A stretch of 41,953 bases of DNA, from assembly GCA_947253625.1 (NCBI GenBank), contig CAMYAB010000015.1, positions 1-41,953 on the forward strand, read 5' to 3'. Origin of the DNA: an uncultured Porphyromonadaceae bacterium (GTDB lineage: Bacteria > Bacteroidota > Bacteroidia > Bacteroidales > Porphyromonadaceae). Positions 1-10,648 of this stretch are shown here, piece after piece. The notes beneath the pieces were generated by a model, which did no database searches, was not told the DNA's origin, and saw nothing but the letters and a program-made list of their open reading frames with translations. Each line of letters begins with the position of its first letter. The stretch's first letter is position 1. Both the position numbers and the translations under genes were made by a program.

Positions 1-505
<505 letters not shown>

Positions 506-2200
506 ATGGAATCCTCAACCCACCTATCAAGACTACTATCTGTTGGCTCAATCAGCGTGCCTGACTATCAGCGAGCATACTCATGGGACACCGACCGATC
601 GGACAAAAGCCCCAAGCAGGTCAATACCTTCTTGTCCGACCTGCGAAACTATGTGAGCAGTCACTCCTCGACACCGTACTATTTCGGTCACTTCCTTTTT
701 GAGGAAAAGGGGAAAGACCGGTATGCTGTCATCGATGGACAACAGCGACTGACGACTGCAGTCATCTTTTTGTCTGCCCTCTACAAGCGACTAATGGAGG
801 TCAAAAAGGTCAAAAACCTGAAAGAGCTAGACGATGACCTATTTATCCTCCATTGCAACACCATCAAACTAGGTACAAACTATCGCTTCTCGACCGTTGG
901 CTACGACAATCAGATGTTCAGAGACTACGTGATCGACCAAGTCTCTGTCGATGCCGGTGAGAGTGACACGGCTTCGCAAAAAAGGATCGCGGCCGCATTT
1001 GACTACTTCACAGAGCAACTCTCCAATGCTGATGAAACCGAGCTCATAGTCCTCCTCAATGCCATCACAAACGCCTCCTGCACAACACATGTGGTAAAGG
1101 ATGTCACAGAGGCGGTGCAGATGTTTATTTTCCAAAACAACCGTGGCAAAAAGCCCACTAACCTAGAGATCATCAAGGCGCAATTTATGTACCACATACA
1201 CTTGTATGCGCCACAAGGTGAGACGGAGAGCATTCTATCCGAAATAACAGGCAGATTTGAGAAAATCTACAGCCTGATCACACAGATAGAGGATTACGTC
1301 AATGAAGACAATATCCTGAACTACACCATCAAGGTATTCAGAGACAACTTGACTGATGTAAGCGCCACAGACTTCATAACCGAGCGTCTGGGTGCTCCCA
1401 ACAGTATTGACTTCATCCGCGACTTTACCCGCAGTCTCTCATCCTGCTTTGCCAGTGTGGCCGGATTCCTACGGGAAGAAAAGGAAAACATGGACTATCA
1501 CGCACTGCTGGTATCGGCAGATAAGGGCATCATGTTTCCGTTTGTCATCAAAGCCATGCACAACGGGATGAGCCAAGAGGATCTGAACCAACTGGCGAGA
1601 TCGCTGGAGCAGATCTTTTTGAGGAATAGCATCGTCGGGACTCGCGCCAACCTAGTATCGCGCCTCAATGACTGCTACTGCAACATGAGGTCGGAGGCAA
1701 AGACGGTCGTAGAGCACATCAACTGGCTGAAGGAAGCAACCGGCTGGTGGGGCTACTGGAATAATGAGGAGATTGCTCGCTGCCTCGGTATGGGTATATA
1801 TCATGAGACCGCAAAGATCCTTTTGTGGAAGTACGAAAACCACCTGATAGAGAGCGGGAAGCGTGGCTATAAGCCCATTAGATACGACAGTATCGACACC
1901 CCTCACCTAGAGCACATAGCACCACAGACCGAAAACACCGAAGCTGACAATGGATACTGCCCCTATGATGAGGACTTCGTCGCCAACTACCTGGAGTGCT
2001 TGGGCAACTACTTGCTACTCTCCGGCAGCCACAACATATCGCTGAGCAACGGCAAATTTCAGGTAAAGCGCGAGAGCTATACCCACTTGCAACAACAGCT
2101 GGAAGTCCAAGAAGAGACAAAGCATGACCTCCTCTGGGATAAGGAGAAGATCCGGAACCGCCAAAATAAGATCGTTGGCTACTTGAAAGAAGTTCTATAA
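506..2200 (+). CDS. DUF262/DUF1524 (GmrSD-like) nuclease-type defence protein
   Basis: A 564-residue protein with the two halves of the GmrSD/SspE-like fold. The N-terminal DUF262 (ParB/Srx-like NTPase) motifs are PDYQRAYSW at 19-27, YFGHFLFE at 59-66 and IDGQQRLTT at 76-84. The C-terminal DUF1524 HNH-type nuclease motif is HLEHIAPQ at 467-474, followed by LGNYLLL and the Asn- and Lys-containing end of the fold. Families with this pair (GmrSD, BrxU, SspE) restrict phages with modified DNA or sense host DNA modification, using NTP hydrolysis to control cleavage. Both halves are present in one chain and the catalytic His residues are intact, so it is probably active. No modification or partner gene is visible beside it, although the left side lies outside the window. 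Target and trigger are unknown. It runs towards the rpoC terminator and appears to be a single-gene unit. Confidence 0.85.
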   Translation: MESSTHLSRLLSVGSISVPDYQRAYSWDTDRSDKSPKQVNTFLSDLRNYVSSHSSTPYYFGHFLFEEKGKDRYAVIDGQQRLTTAVIFLSALYKRLMEVKKVKNLKELDDDLFILHCNTIKLGTNYRFSTVGYDNQMFRDYVIDQVSVDAGESDTASQKRIAAAFDYFTEQLSNADETELIVLLNAITNASCTTHVVKDVTEAVQMFIFQNNRGKKPTNLEIIKAQFMYHIHLYAPQGETESILSEITGRFEKIYSLITQIEDYVNEDNILNYTIKVFRDNLTDVSATDFITERLGAPNSIDFIRDFTRSLSSCFASVAGFLREEKENMDYHALLVSADKGIMFPFVIKAMHNGMSQEDLNQLARSLEQIFLRNSIVGTRANLVSRLNDCYCNMRSEAKTVVEHINWLKEATGWWGYWNNEEIARCLGMGIYHETAKILLWKYENHLIESGKRGYKPIRYDSIDTPHLEHIAPQTENTEADNGYCPYDEDFVANYLECLGNYLLLSGSHNISLSNGKFQVKRESYTHLQQQLEVQEETKHDLLWDKEKIRNRQNKIVGYLKEVL

Positions 2201-2252
2201 TAGAACCTGATGACAAAGTGGCTGGGCGGTAGTCCGGGACGGGCACTTTGGA

Positions 2253-2302
2253 CAAAACAAAAAGAGCGGGCGTGCCAAGTAATTACTTGGCACGCCCGCT
2301 CT
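2253..2302 (-). terminator. Rho-independent terminator of the rpoBC operon
   Basis: A perfect 40-bp palindrome (20 + 20, centred on TAATTA) spans 2263-2302. On the minus strand it is followed by TTTTTGTTTTG, which fits an intrinsic terminator just past the rpoC stop. The plus strand has no T-run after the hairpin, so termination of the convergent DUF262 transcript would have to rely on the hairpin alone. Confidence 0.85.
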
Positions 2303-2339
2303 CTGCTGTGTTGGATGAGCTGTCTCGCTCTGTGGGTAC

Positions 2340-5300
2340 TTAGTCCTCCGGCATTACGAATGGCTCATCGGTCGCGGCATCAGCCTCGGGGGCTGTGGCC
2401 GCCTTGACCTCCTCGAGTGCACGAAGTCTCTGCTCCTCTTTCTTGGAGATCACGACAATATCCTCGTACTCACGGAGGCCGGTACCTGCGGGGATCAGGT
2501 GTCCGCAGATGACATTTTCCTTGAGGGCATCCAGGTTGTCGATCTTGCCCTCGATAGCAGCGTTGTTGAGCACCTTGGGGGTCTCCTGGAAGGATGCGGC
2601 GGACATGAAGCTCTGTGTCTGTAGTGCCGCACGTGTGATACCCTGAAGTACTTGGTTGGTCGTAGCCGGCATGGCGTCACGGACTTCCATGGGGGTGAGG
2701 TCCTTGCGACGGAGCTGACTATTTTCGTCGCGCAGGCGACGCATGGTGATCAGCTGTCCCTCGTAGTAGTTTTCGGAGTCACCTGGGTTGGTGATGACCT
2801 TTTTACCCCACAGGCGGTCGTTCTCCTCGTTGACCTCGATCTTGTCCACAAGCTGTTGCTCAAGGAAGATCGTATCACCCGGATCTACGATCTCCACTTT
2901 TCGCATCATCTGTCGTACAATGACCTCAAAGTGCTTGTCGTTGATCGCAACACCCTGCTTGCGGTAGACGTCCTGGACACCATTGACAATGTAGTTTTGG
3001 ACAGCATTTGGTCCAAGGATTGCCAGAATGTCGGCCGGCGTGATGGCTCCATCGGAGAGTGGATCACCGGCTCGTACAAAGTCATTTTCCTGCACCAATA
3101 GCTGTCGGGAGAGCGGTATGAGGTACTTGCGCTCCTCGCCCATCTTGCTGGTGACGATCACCTCGCGATTACCGCGGCGGATACGTCCAAGTTGGATCTC
3201 TCCATCGATCTCGGATACGACGGCAGGGTTGGTTGGGTTGCGTGCCTCGAATAGCTCTGTCACACGTGGCAGACCACCGGTGATATCACCGGTCTTCATG
3301 ATCACACGTGGGATCTTGGCGAGTACCTCACCGGCGCGTACCTTTTCGTTGTCTTTCTTGACAAGGTGTGCGTTGACCGGTAGGTTGATGGTCTTGAGCA
3401 GGTTGCCATCCTTGTCCACCACATTGAGTGCAGGGGATAGCTTTTTGTCCTTACTCTCGATGATGATCCGTTCCTCGTGTACGGAGGAGACGTTGGAGTC
3501 TGTCTGGACGAGGAAGGTGACGTTTTCGACGACATCCTCGTATTTGAGTGTACCGTCCACTTCGGCAAGAAGTACAGCGTTGAAGGGGTCTGACTCGTAG
3601 ATGATGTCATCGGCACCAACCTTGGACCCTGGCTTGACGTACAGTGTCGCACCGTAGGGAATATTGGCATTGGTGAGAGTCATCTGTGTGTTTTCGTCCA
3701 CGACACGCATCTCAGCCTGTCGGCCTATAACGACCATCGCAGTGGTGCCATCCTCTCGCATGTAGTCAACTGTACGCAACTCGTCTATCTCCAAGATACC
3801 GTCGTACTTGGCCTTGAAGAAGCGCTCCACAGTGTCTGATGATGCGACACCTCCGGCGTGGAAGGTTCGTAGTGTCAGCTGTGTACCGGGCTCTCCAATG
3901 GACTGTGCGGCAACGACTCCCACGACCTCTCCGATCTCGACCGGACTGTTGTGAGCTAGGTTGCGACCATAGCACTTGGCACATACCCCACGCTTGCTCT
4001 CGCAGGTGAGGACGGAGCGGATCTCCACTTCGGTGATCGGTGACTCCTGAATAGCCTCGGCGGCTCTTTCACGAATCTCCTCACCAGCCTTGACGATCAG
4101 TTCGCCTGTAAGCGGGTGTATGATGTCGTGTACGGAGACACGGCCCAAAATACGCTCGTACAGTGAGGCAACCACGTTGTTGCCCTCCTTGATCTCTCGG
4201 CGGATAATTCCGCGGAGCGTCCCACAGTCCTCCTCGGTGATGATGACATCCTGTGAGACGTCTACAAGCCGACGGGTAAGGTACCCGGCATCGGCCGTCT
4301 TGAGCGCAGTATCCGAAAGTCCCTTGCGGGCACCGTGCGTGGAGATAAAGTACTCGAGCACGGAGAGGCCCTCCTTGAAGTTGGAGAGGATCGGGTTTTC
4401 CATGGTCTGTGCTCCTTCGCTACCTCTCTGTGGCTTGGCCATCAGACCACGTATACCGGATAGCTGCTGAATCTGGTTGGCAGATCCACGGGCTCCGGAA
4501 TCCATCATCATGTAGATGGGGTTGAAGCCATCGTTGTCGCTCTTGAGCTGTGACATGAGGACAGCGGACAAGTTATTGTTCACATTCGTCCAAACGTCTA
4601 TGATCTGGTTGTAACGCTCGTTGTTGGTGATATTTCCGTAGCTGAAGTCCTCCATGATGCTGTCGACCTCCTCAAAGCCCTCCTGGATCATCTCCTCCTT
4701 TTCCTCGGGGATGATGACGTCATCGAGGTTGAAGGATAGCCCGGCTTTGTAGGCCATGGTGAAGCCCATGTCCTTGATGTCGTCCAAGAACTTGGAGGTT
4801 TTGGCGATGCCACACTCCTTGATCACCTCACCAATGATGGTGCGGAGGACCTTTTTGCCTACCACGTCGTTGATGTAGGGGATACCTTTGGGGACCACAG
4901 AGTTGAACATCAGTCGTCCAACTGAGGTCTCGACTATATGCTCGTAGCTGTTGCCGTCCTTGTCAATATCCTGTATGCGAACCTTGATGCGGGCATGCAT
5001 GGCTATGTGTCCTTCATTGAAAGCAATCATAGCCTCTGCCGGGCCATAGAACGTGTGTCCCTCTCCCTTTGCCTCCTTACGTAGCTTGGTGATGTAGTAG
5101 AGCCCAAGTACCATATCCTGTGAGGGTACGGTGATAGGGGTACCGTTGGCGGGGTTGAGGATATTGTGCGAAGCCAGCATAAGGAACTGTGCCTCAAGTA
5201 TGGCTTCATTGCTAAGCGGAAGGTGCACAGCCATCTGGTCACCGTCGAAGTCGGCGTTGAATGCGGTACAAGCCAAGGGGTGGAGCTGTATAGCTTTTCC

Positions 5301-6659
5301 CTCGATCAGGCGAGGCTGGAAAGCCTGAATACCAAGACGGTGCAGCGTAGGCGCACGGTTGAGGAGGACGGGGTGTCCTTTGATCACATGCTCAAGGATA
5401 TCCCATACCTCGGGAACACGCCTATCGACCAATCGCTTGGCACTCTTGACAGTCTTGACAAGCCCACGCTCAATCAACTTGCGGATAATAAAGGGCTTGT
5501 AGAGCTCGGCCGCCATCTCCTTGGGCAGCCCGCACTCATGCATCTTTAGCTCGGGTCCTACGACAATAACAGAACGCGCTGAATAGTCCACACGCTTACC
5601 GAGGAGGTTTTGGCGGAATCGTCCTTGCTTACCTTTGAGTGAGTCGGTAAGTGACTTGAGCGGTCGGTTGCTGTCTCCCTTGACGGCTCCGGACTTGCCG
5701 GAATTGTCGAAAAGGCTATCCACTGACTCCTGTAGCATGCGCTTCTCGTTTCGGAGAATCACCTGCGGTGCGCGTGTCTCAATGAGGCGACGAAGGCGGT
5801 TGTTGCGGATAATGACGCGACGATAAAGCTCGTTGAGGTCAGAGGTCGCAAAACGACCGCCATCAAGAGGTACGAGAGGGCGCAGATCGGGTGGAATGAC
5901 CGGCACTACCTTGAGCACCATCCACTCCGGGCGACTATAGCCGTTGCTCGCGCGGAAACTCTCGACGACTTGTAGACGCTTGAGGGCTTCTTTTTTGCGT
6001 TGCTGAGAGGTTTCCTTGGATGCTCTGGCACGCAACTCATATGAGAGTTTGTCGAGATCCACTCGCTCCAGTAGAGAGAGTATAGCCTCGGCTCCGGTAT
6101 CGGACTCAAACTTGCCGGGATCACCATTAGGCAAATCTTGATTACCCTCGGGAAGTCCGTCAAGGATCTCCAGGTATTCTTCCTCAGAAATGAGGTCACC
6201 CGGCTCGAGATTTTCCATGGGGCCCGGATTGATGACCGCATAGCTCTCGTAATAAATAATCTTCTCTAGTTTTTTGGACGGAATACCAAGCAGGTAGGCA
6301 ATCTTATTGGGGACAGACCTGAAAAACCAGATGTGTACCACGGGCACCTCTAGCTTGATGTGTCCCATACGCTCACGGCGCACTTTTTTCTCTGTCACCT
6401 CTACCTGACAACGGTCGCAGACTACACCGCGATACCGTATCCCCTTGTACTTTCCGCAGTGGCACTCATAATCCTTGACAGGGCCAAATATTCTCTCACA
6501 GAATAGGCCGTCTCGCTCGGGCTTGTAAGTCCGGTAGTTGATTGTCTCAGGCTTGAGGACTTCACCGGATGAGGTCTCCAGGATCTCCTCAGGAGAGGCA
6601 ATCCCTATGCGGATGCTATTAAAGTTGGACTTTACCTTTTTATCTCTTTTGAAAGCCAT
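2340..6659 (-). CDS. rpoC: DNA-directed RNA polymerase subunit beta'
   Basis: The largest core subunit of RNA polymerase, 1439 residues, in the usual size range for Bacteroidetes. The N-terminal zinc ribbon has Cys66, Cys68, Cys81 and Cys84. The catalytic magnesium motif NADFDGD is at 468-474. The second zinc site is visible as CESKRGVCAKC in the C-terminal half, and the bridge-helix and trigger-loop regions are intact. The start is the ATG 51 bp after the rpoB stop, so the two are co-transcribed. It is the last gene of the ribosomal protein/polymerase operon and is followed by a strong terminator. Nothing is truncated. The C-terminal tail is acidic and rich in Ala and Glu. Confidence 0.99.
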   Translation of the reverse strand: MAFKRDKKVKSNFNSIRIGIASPEEILETSSGEVLKPETINYRTYKPERDGLFCERIFGPVKDYECHCGKYKGIRYRGVVCDRCQVEVTEKKVRRERMGHIKLEVPVVHIWFFRSVPNKIAYLLGIPSKKLEKIIYYESYAVINPGPMENLEPGDLISEEEYLEILDGLPEGNQDLPNGDPGKFESDTGAEAILSLLERVDLDKLSYELRARASKETSQQRKKEALKRLQVVESFRASNGYSRPEWMVLKVVPVIPPDLRPLVPLDGGRFATSDLNELYRRVIIRNNRLRRLIETRAPQVILRNEKRMLQESVDSLFDNSGKSGAVKGDSNRPLKSLTDSLKGKQGRFRQNLLGKRVDYSARSVIVVGPELKMHECGLPKEMAAELYKPFIIRKLIERGLVKTVKSAKRLVDRRVPEVWDILEHVIKGHPVLLNRAPTLHRLGIQAFQPRLIEGKAIQLHPLACTAFNADFDGDQMAVHLPLSNEAILEAQFLMLASHNILNPANGTPITVPSQDMVLGLYYITKLRKEAKGEGHTFYGPAEAMIAFNEGHIAMHARIKVRIQDIDKDGNSYEHIVETSVGRLMFNSVVPKGIPYINDVVGKKVLRTIIGEVIKECGIAKTSKFLDDIKDMGFTMAYKAGLSFNLDDVIIPEEKEEMIQEGFEEVDSIMEDFSYGNITNNERYNQIIDVWTNVNNNLSAVLMSQLKSDNDGFNPIYMMMDSGARGSANQIQQLSGIRGLMAKPQRGSEGAQTMENPILSNFKEGLSVLEYFISTHGARKGLSDTALKTADAGYLTRRLVDVSQDVIITEEDCGTLRGIIRREIKEGNNVVASLYERILGRVSVHDIIHPLTGELIVKAGEEIRERAAEAIQESPITEVEIRSVLTCESKRGVCAKCYGRNLAHNSPVEIGEVVGVVAAQSIGEPGTQLTLRTFHAGGVASSDTVERFFKAKYDGILEIDELRTVDYMREDGTTAMVVIGRQAEMRVVDENTQMTLTNANIPYGATLYVKPGSKVGADDIIYESDPFNAVLLAEVDGTLKYEDVVENVTFLVQTDSNVSSVHEERIIIESKDKKLSPALNVVDKDGNLLKTINLPVNAHLVKKDNEKVRAGEVLAKIPRVIMKTGDITGGLPRVTELFEARNPTNPAVVSEIDGEIQLGRIRRGNREVIVTSKMGEERKYLIPLSRQLLVQENDFVRAGDPLSDGAITPADILAILGPNAVQNYIVNGVQDVYRKQGVAINDKHFEVIVRQMMRKVEIVDPGDTIFLEQQLVDKIEVNEENDRLWGKKVITNPGDSENYYEGQLITMRRLRDENSQLRRKDLTPMEVRDAMPATTNQVLQGITRAALQTQSFMSAASFQETPKVLNNAAIEGKIDNLDALKENVICGHLIPAGTGLREYEDIVVISKKEEQRLRALEEVKAATAPEADAATDEPFVMPED

Positions 6660-6710
6660 AGGTACTTTATTGCTTTACTATGATTGAGGAATGAATAGGG
6701 TGGCGCGTGA

Positions 6711-9700
6711 TCAGTCTAGCTCGAAAGTGAGACCAAGACCACGGAGTTCGTGCAAGAGAACATTCAGGGACTCCGGAATGCCGGGCTTGGGCATAGGAGT
6801 ACCCTTGACGATGGCTTCGTATGCTTTGGATCGTCCTACTACGTCGTCGCTCTTGATCGTGAGGATCTCCTGTAGCGTATGGGCTGCGCCATAAGCCTCC
6901 AGGGCCCACACCTCCATCTCTCCGAAACGCTGACCTCCAAACTGTGCTTTACCACCAAGAGGTTGCTGAGTAATCAGTGAATACGGACCAATGGAACGGG
7001 CGTGCATCTTGTCATCTACCATGTGCCCCAGCTTTAGGAAGTAGGTCACACCGACGGTGGCGGGTTGGTCAAAGCGCTCACCCGTCTCGCCGTCTCTCAG
7101 GTAGGTAGTTCCATAGCGTGGAAGTCCTGCCTTGTCGGTCCAGGTATTGAGGTCATCAAGGGTCGCCCCATCAAAGATAGGAGTGGCAAACTTGGTCCCC
7201 AGCTTGGCGCCTGCCCAGCCAAGGACAGCCTCGAAAATCTGACCCAGATTCATACGCGATGGTACACCAAGGGGGTTGAGGCAGATGTCCACTGGGGTAC
7301 CATCCTCCAAGAATGGCATATCCTCGCGACGAACAATCTTGGAGACAATACCCTTGTTTCCGTGACGTCCGGCCATCTTATCACCTACCTGTATCTTGCG
7401 TTTTTTGGCAATCAAGACTTTTGCATTTTGGAGGATACCATTGGGGAGTTCGTCACCCAAAGTGGCATCAAACTGCTTGCGTCGGTAGTCGCTTTCTATC
7501 TTTTTGACCTTGTTATTGTAGTTGCGCAAAAGCTCTGCAATGAGTGTATTTGTATGCTCATCACTAGTCCATCCGGTGCCGTTCACTTCGTGCAGCTCAA
7601 GTTGCTTGAGTGCCGCTTTGGTAAACTTGGCTCCCTTGCTGAGCACCACTATACCCTGGGTATCGGTGACACCTTGAGAGACCTTTTTGGCTGTGAGGAC
7701 TGATAGCTTGTCGATCATGATATCCAGAAGCTCCTTCTTCTCACTCTCCTCCTCCTCAGTGAGGCGCTTTTTCACTTCACGCAGAGTGACACGACTGTTT
7801 TTGGTCTTGACAGCTCGAGAATAGAGGTGTGTGTCAATCACAACCCCCGACAGAGAGGGATTCGCCTTGAGGGAAGCATCCTTCACGTCTCCTGCCTTCT
7901 CACCAAATATCGCATGGAGTAGTTTTTCCTCCGGAGTGGGGTCGCTCTCACCCTTTGGAGTAATCTTTCCGACCATGATATCCCCCGGATGCACTCTGGC
8001 ACCTACGCGGATAATGCCTCGCTCGTCAAGATCCTTGGTTGCATCTTCACTGACGTTGGGGATGTCACTTGTCAGCTCTTCCATACCTCGCTTGGTCTCG
8101 CGAACCTCTAGATTGTACTCGTCGACATGGACACTGGTGAAGTAGTCTTCAGACACCATACGCTCGCTCAGGACGATAGCATCCTCATAGTTGTAGCCCT
8201 TCCAAGGCATATAGGCAACTACGAGGTTGCGTCCAAGTGCCAGTTCGCCATTTTCGGTAGAATAGCCCTCGGTAAGCAGCTGTCCTTTCTTGACTTTGTC
8301 GCCCTTGAAAACAATAGGACGTAGGTCGATAGTTGTGCTCTGGTTGGTCTTGCGCCACTTAGGCAGACGATAGGTGACTGTATCGCTATCAAAGCGGGTA
8401 AAGAGCTCATCTTCTGTATAATTGTACCTGATCCTTATCTCTGCAGCATCAACGTACTCCACGACACCATCTCGCTCAGCGACAAGTTGAGTACGAGAGT
8501 CGCGGACCAGCTGTCCCTCCAAACCGGTACCCACAATCGGTGCGTCGCTGTGGATCAGCGGCACAGCTTGTCGCATCATGTTTGAACCCATGAGCGCACG
8601 GTGAGCATCGTCATGCTCCAGGAAAGGAATCAACGAAGCGGCGATGGATGCTATCTGCATAGGAGATACATCCATGAGATCCACCTCATCAGGCGAAACT
8701 ACAGGGAAGTCAGACCCATACCTTGACTTCACAGTATCATTTTGGAAAGTTCCATCCTCACGCAAAGGAGCATTACCCTGTGCTACTGTTTTTTCTTCCT
8801 CCGCTTCGGCAGTGTAATAGTCAATACCGGCTTTGGTAAAATCCACCTTGCCATCCTTTACCTTGCGGTAGGGGGTGGCGATAAAGCCTAGGTCATTGAT
8901 CTTGGCATACACACAAAGTGAGCTGATCAGACCGATGTTTGGGCCCTCTGGTGTCTCAATAGGGCAGAGACGACCATAGTGGGTATAGTGAACGTCACGA
9001 ACCTCAAATCCCGCACGATCACGACTAATACCACCGGGACCTAGTGCAGATAGACGACGCTTGTGTGTGATTTCGGCCAGCGGGTTCGTCTGGTCCATAA
9101 ACTGAGACAGCGGATTGGTCCCAAAGAAAGAGTTGACCACACTGCTTATCGTCTTTGCGTTGATCAGATCAACGGGAGTAAAAACCTCATTGTCACGGAC
9201 ATTCATTCGCTCTCGTACCGTACGCGCCATGCGGGACAAGCCGATACCAAATTGCTGGTAGAGTTGCTCACCCACAGTACGTACACGACGGTTACTCAAG
9301 TGGTCAATATCATCGACAGTGGCTTTACCGTTCTTTAGCGCAACAATGTAGGTAATGATGCTGGCAATATCCTCGTTGGTCAGCACTTTGATATCTTCGC
9401 TGATATCCAGCTTGAGCTTTTTGTTGATGCGGTAGCGGCCTACGTCTCCAAGGTCATATCGTTTGTCGGAGAAAAAGAGGCTGTTGATCACCTCCTGAGC
9501 AGACGTCTCGTCCACCGGGTCTTGGCTACGCAGTTGCTTATAGATGTGATAGACGGCCTCCTTTTGCGAGTTGGAGGGGTCCTTTTGTAGCGTATTGGTG
9601 ATGACCGAATAGTCAAGTCCGCCCTCGCTCTCTTTGGTCAGGAGTATATTCTTTGCGCCCGACTCAAGGATCAGCTCTGCATTTTCCTCCGTTAGTTCTT

Positions 9701-10523
9701 CATCACGGTCCACCACGACTTCGTAGCGTTCCATGGATACCACCTCCCCTGTTTCCTCATCTACTAGATCCTCTATCCAGCTCTTCAGTACGCGAGCCGC
9801 AATTTTACGACCTAGGTTTTTCTTTAGATTGGTCTTATTGACCTTCATCTCCTCGGCGATGCCAAAAAGACTCAGTATGTCCTTGTCTGTTTCATAGCCA
9901 ATAGCACGCAGCAGAGTGGTCACAGGGAGCTTCTTTTTGCGATCGATATAGGCGTACATGACGTTGCTGATATCCGTCGCAAACTCAATCCACGATCCCT
10001 TGAACGGAATCACACGAGCACTATATAGCTTGGTTCCATTGTTGTGCACACTCTCCGAGAAAAACACACCTGGTGAGCGGTGCATTTGGGAGACGACAAC
10101 ACGCTCAGCACCATTGATCACAAAGGTGCCTGATGGTGTCATGTACGGGATCTGCCCTAGATAGACCTCCTGTACCGAAGTGTCAAAGTCTACATGATCC
10201 GGATCGGTACACTCCAAGCGGAGCTTCGCCTTGAGCGGAACATTGTAGGTCAGTCCTCTGGTCAAGCACTCTTCAATAGAGTACCTCGGTGGATCTATGA
10301 AATAGTCCAAAAACTCTAGTATGAAGTTGTTCCGAGTGTCATGGATCGGAAAATTCTCCATGAACACCTTGTACAACCCCTCGTTCTTTCGCTTTTCGGA
10401 AGGGGTATCCAGCTGCATAAAATCCTTGAAGGACTTGAGCTGAACGTCCAAAAAGTCTGGAAAGTCCACAGGGTGCTGTATGGACGCAAAGTTTACTCTT
10501 TGTGCAGATTTATTTGAGGACAT
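6711..10523 (-). CDS. rpoB: DNA-directed RNA polymerase subunit beta
   Basis: The 1270-residue second-largest core subunit, which forms one pincer of the polymerase and much of the active-site wall. The rifampicin pocket is clear and reads LSQFMDQTNPLAEITHKRR followed by LSALGPGG. The residues equivalent to E. coli Asp516, His526 and Ser531 are all present (the Ser is residue 492 here), so no classical resistance substitution is seen. The C-terminal part contains GGKAQFGGQRFGEMEVWALEA, where beta contacts beta'. It lies between rplL (125 bp upstream, with a strong hairpin between) and rpoC (51 bp downstream). The start ATG gives MSSNKSAQRVNF, the normal N-terminus for Bacteroidales. Confidence 0.99.
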   Translation of the reverse strand: MSSNKSAQRVNFASIQHPVDFPDFLDVQLKSFKDFMQLDTPSEKRKNEGLYKVFMENFPIHDTRNNFILEFLDYFIDPPRYSIEECLTRGLTYNVPLKAKLRLECTDPDHVDFDTSVQEVYLGQIPYMTPSGTFVINGAERVVVSQMHRSPGVFFSESVHNNGTKLYSARVIPFKGSWIEFATDISNVMYAYIDRKKKLPVTTLLRAIGYETDKDILSLFGIAEEMKVNKTNLKKNLGRKIAARVLKSWIEDLVDEETGEVVSMERYEVVVDRDEELTEENAELILESGAKNILLTKESEGGLDYSVITNTLQKDPSNSQKEAVYHIYKQLRSQDPVDETSAQEVINSLFFSDKRYDLGDVGRYRINKKLKLDISEDIKVLTNEDIASIITYIVALKNGKATVDDIDHLSNRRVRTVGEQLYQQFGIGLSRMARTVRERMNVRDNEVFTPVDLINAKTISSVVNSFFGTNPLSQFMDQTNPLAEITHKRRLSALGPGGISRDRAGFEVRDVHYTHYGRLCPIETPEGPNIGLISSLCVYAKINDLGFIATPYRKVKDGKVDFTKAGIDYYTAEAEEEKTVAQGNAPLREDGTFQNDTVKSRYGSDFPVVSPDEVDLMDVSPMQIASIAASLIPFLEHDDAHRALMGSNMMRQAVPLIHSDAPIVGTGLEGQLVRDSRTQLVAERDGVVEYVDAAEIRIRYNYTEDELFTRFDSDTVTYRLPKWRKTNQSTTIDLRPIVFKGDKVKKGQLLTEGYSTENGELALGRNLVVAYMPWKGYNYEDAIVLSERMVSEDYFTSVHVDEYNLEVRETKRGMEELTSDIPNVSEDATKDLDERGIIRVGARVHPGDIMVGKITPKGESDPTPEEKLLHAIFGEKAGDVKDASLKANPSLSGVVIDTHLYSRAVKTKNSRVTLREVKKRLTEEEESEKKELLDIMIDKLSVLTAKKVSQGVTDTQGIVVLSKGAKFTKAALKQLELHEVNGTGWTSDEHTNTLIAELLRNYNNKVKKIESDYRRKQFDATLGDELPNGILQNAKVLIAKKRKIQVGDKMAGRHGNKGIVSKIVRREDMPFLEDGTPVDICLNPLGVPSRMNLGQIFEAVLGWAGAKLGTKFATPIFDGATLDDLNTWTDKAGLPRYGTTYLRDGETGERFDQPATVGVTYFLKLGHMVDDKMHARSIGPYSLITQQPLGGKAQFGGQRFGEMEVWALEAYGAAHTLQEILTIKSDDVVGRSKAYEAIVKGTPMPKPGIPESLNVLLHELRGLGLTFELD

Positions 10524-10575
10524 GGTGGGTTATTAGGGGAATGAAATAAAAAAGGGGACAGAAAAAGACATGAAA

Positions 10576-10610
10576 TGGTTAAGAACCCCCCGTTTGGGGG
10601 TTCTTAACCA
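10576..10610 (-). promoter_or_regulatory. Strong hairpin between rplL and rpoB (attenuator candidate)
   Basis: A perfect 15-bp stem (TGGTTAAGAACCCCC and its complement) with a 5-base loop lies in the 125-bp gap between rplL and rpoB. On the transcribed strand it is followed by a broken U-rich stretch (ATTTCATGTCTTTTTC), not a clean U-run. A partial terminator or RNase III site between rplL and rpoB is known in E. coli, where it lowers rpoBC output relative to ribosomal proteins. A similar role here is inferred. Confidence 0.65.
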
Positions 10611-10648
10611 TATTCTCGCACATTTAGTGCGAGAGTAGAGGAAGTTTA

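Noticed and set aside
9041..9110. Rifampicin-resistance substitutions in RpoB
   Set aside because: The pocket residues equivalent to E. coli 516, 526 and 531 are wild type.
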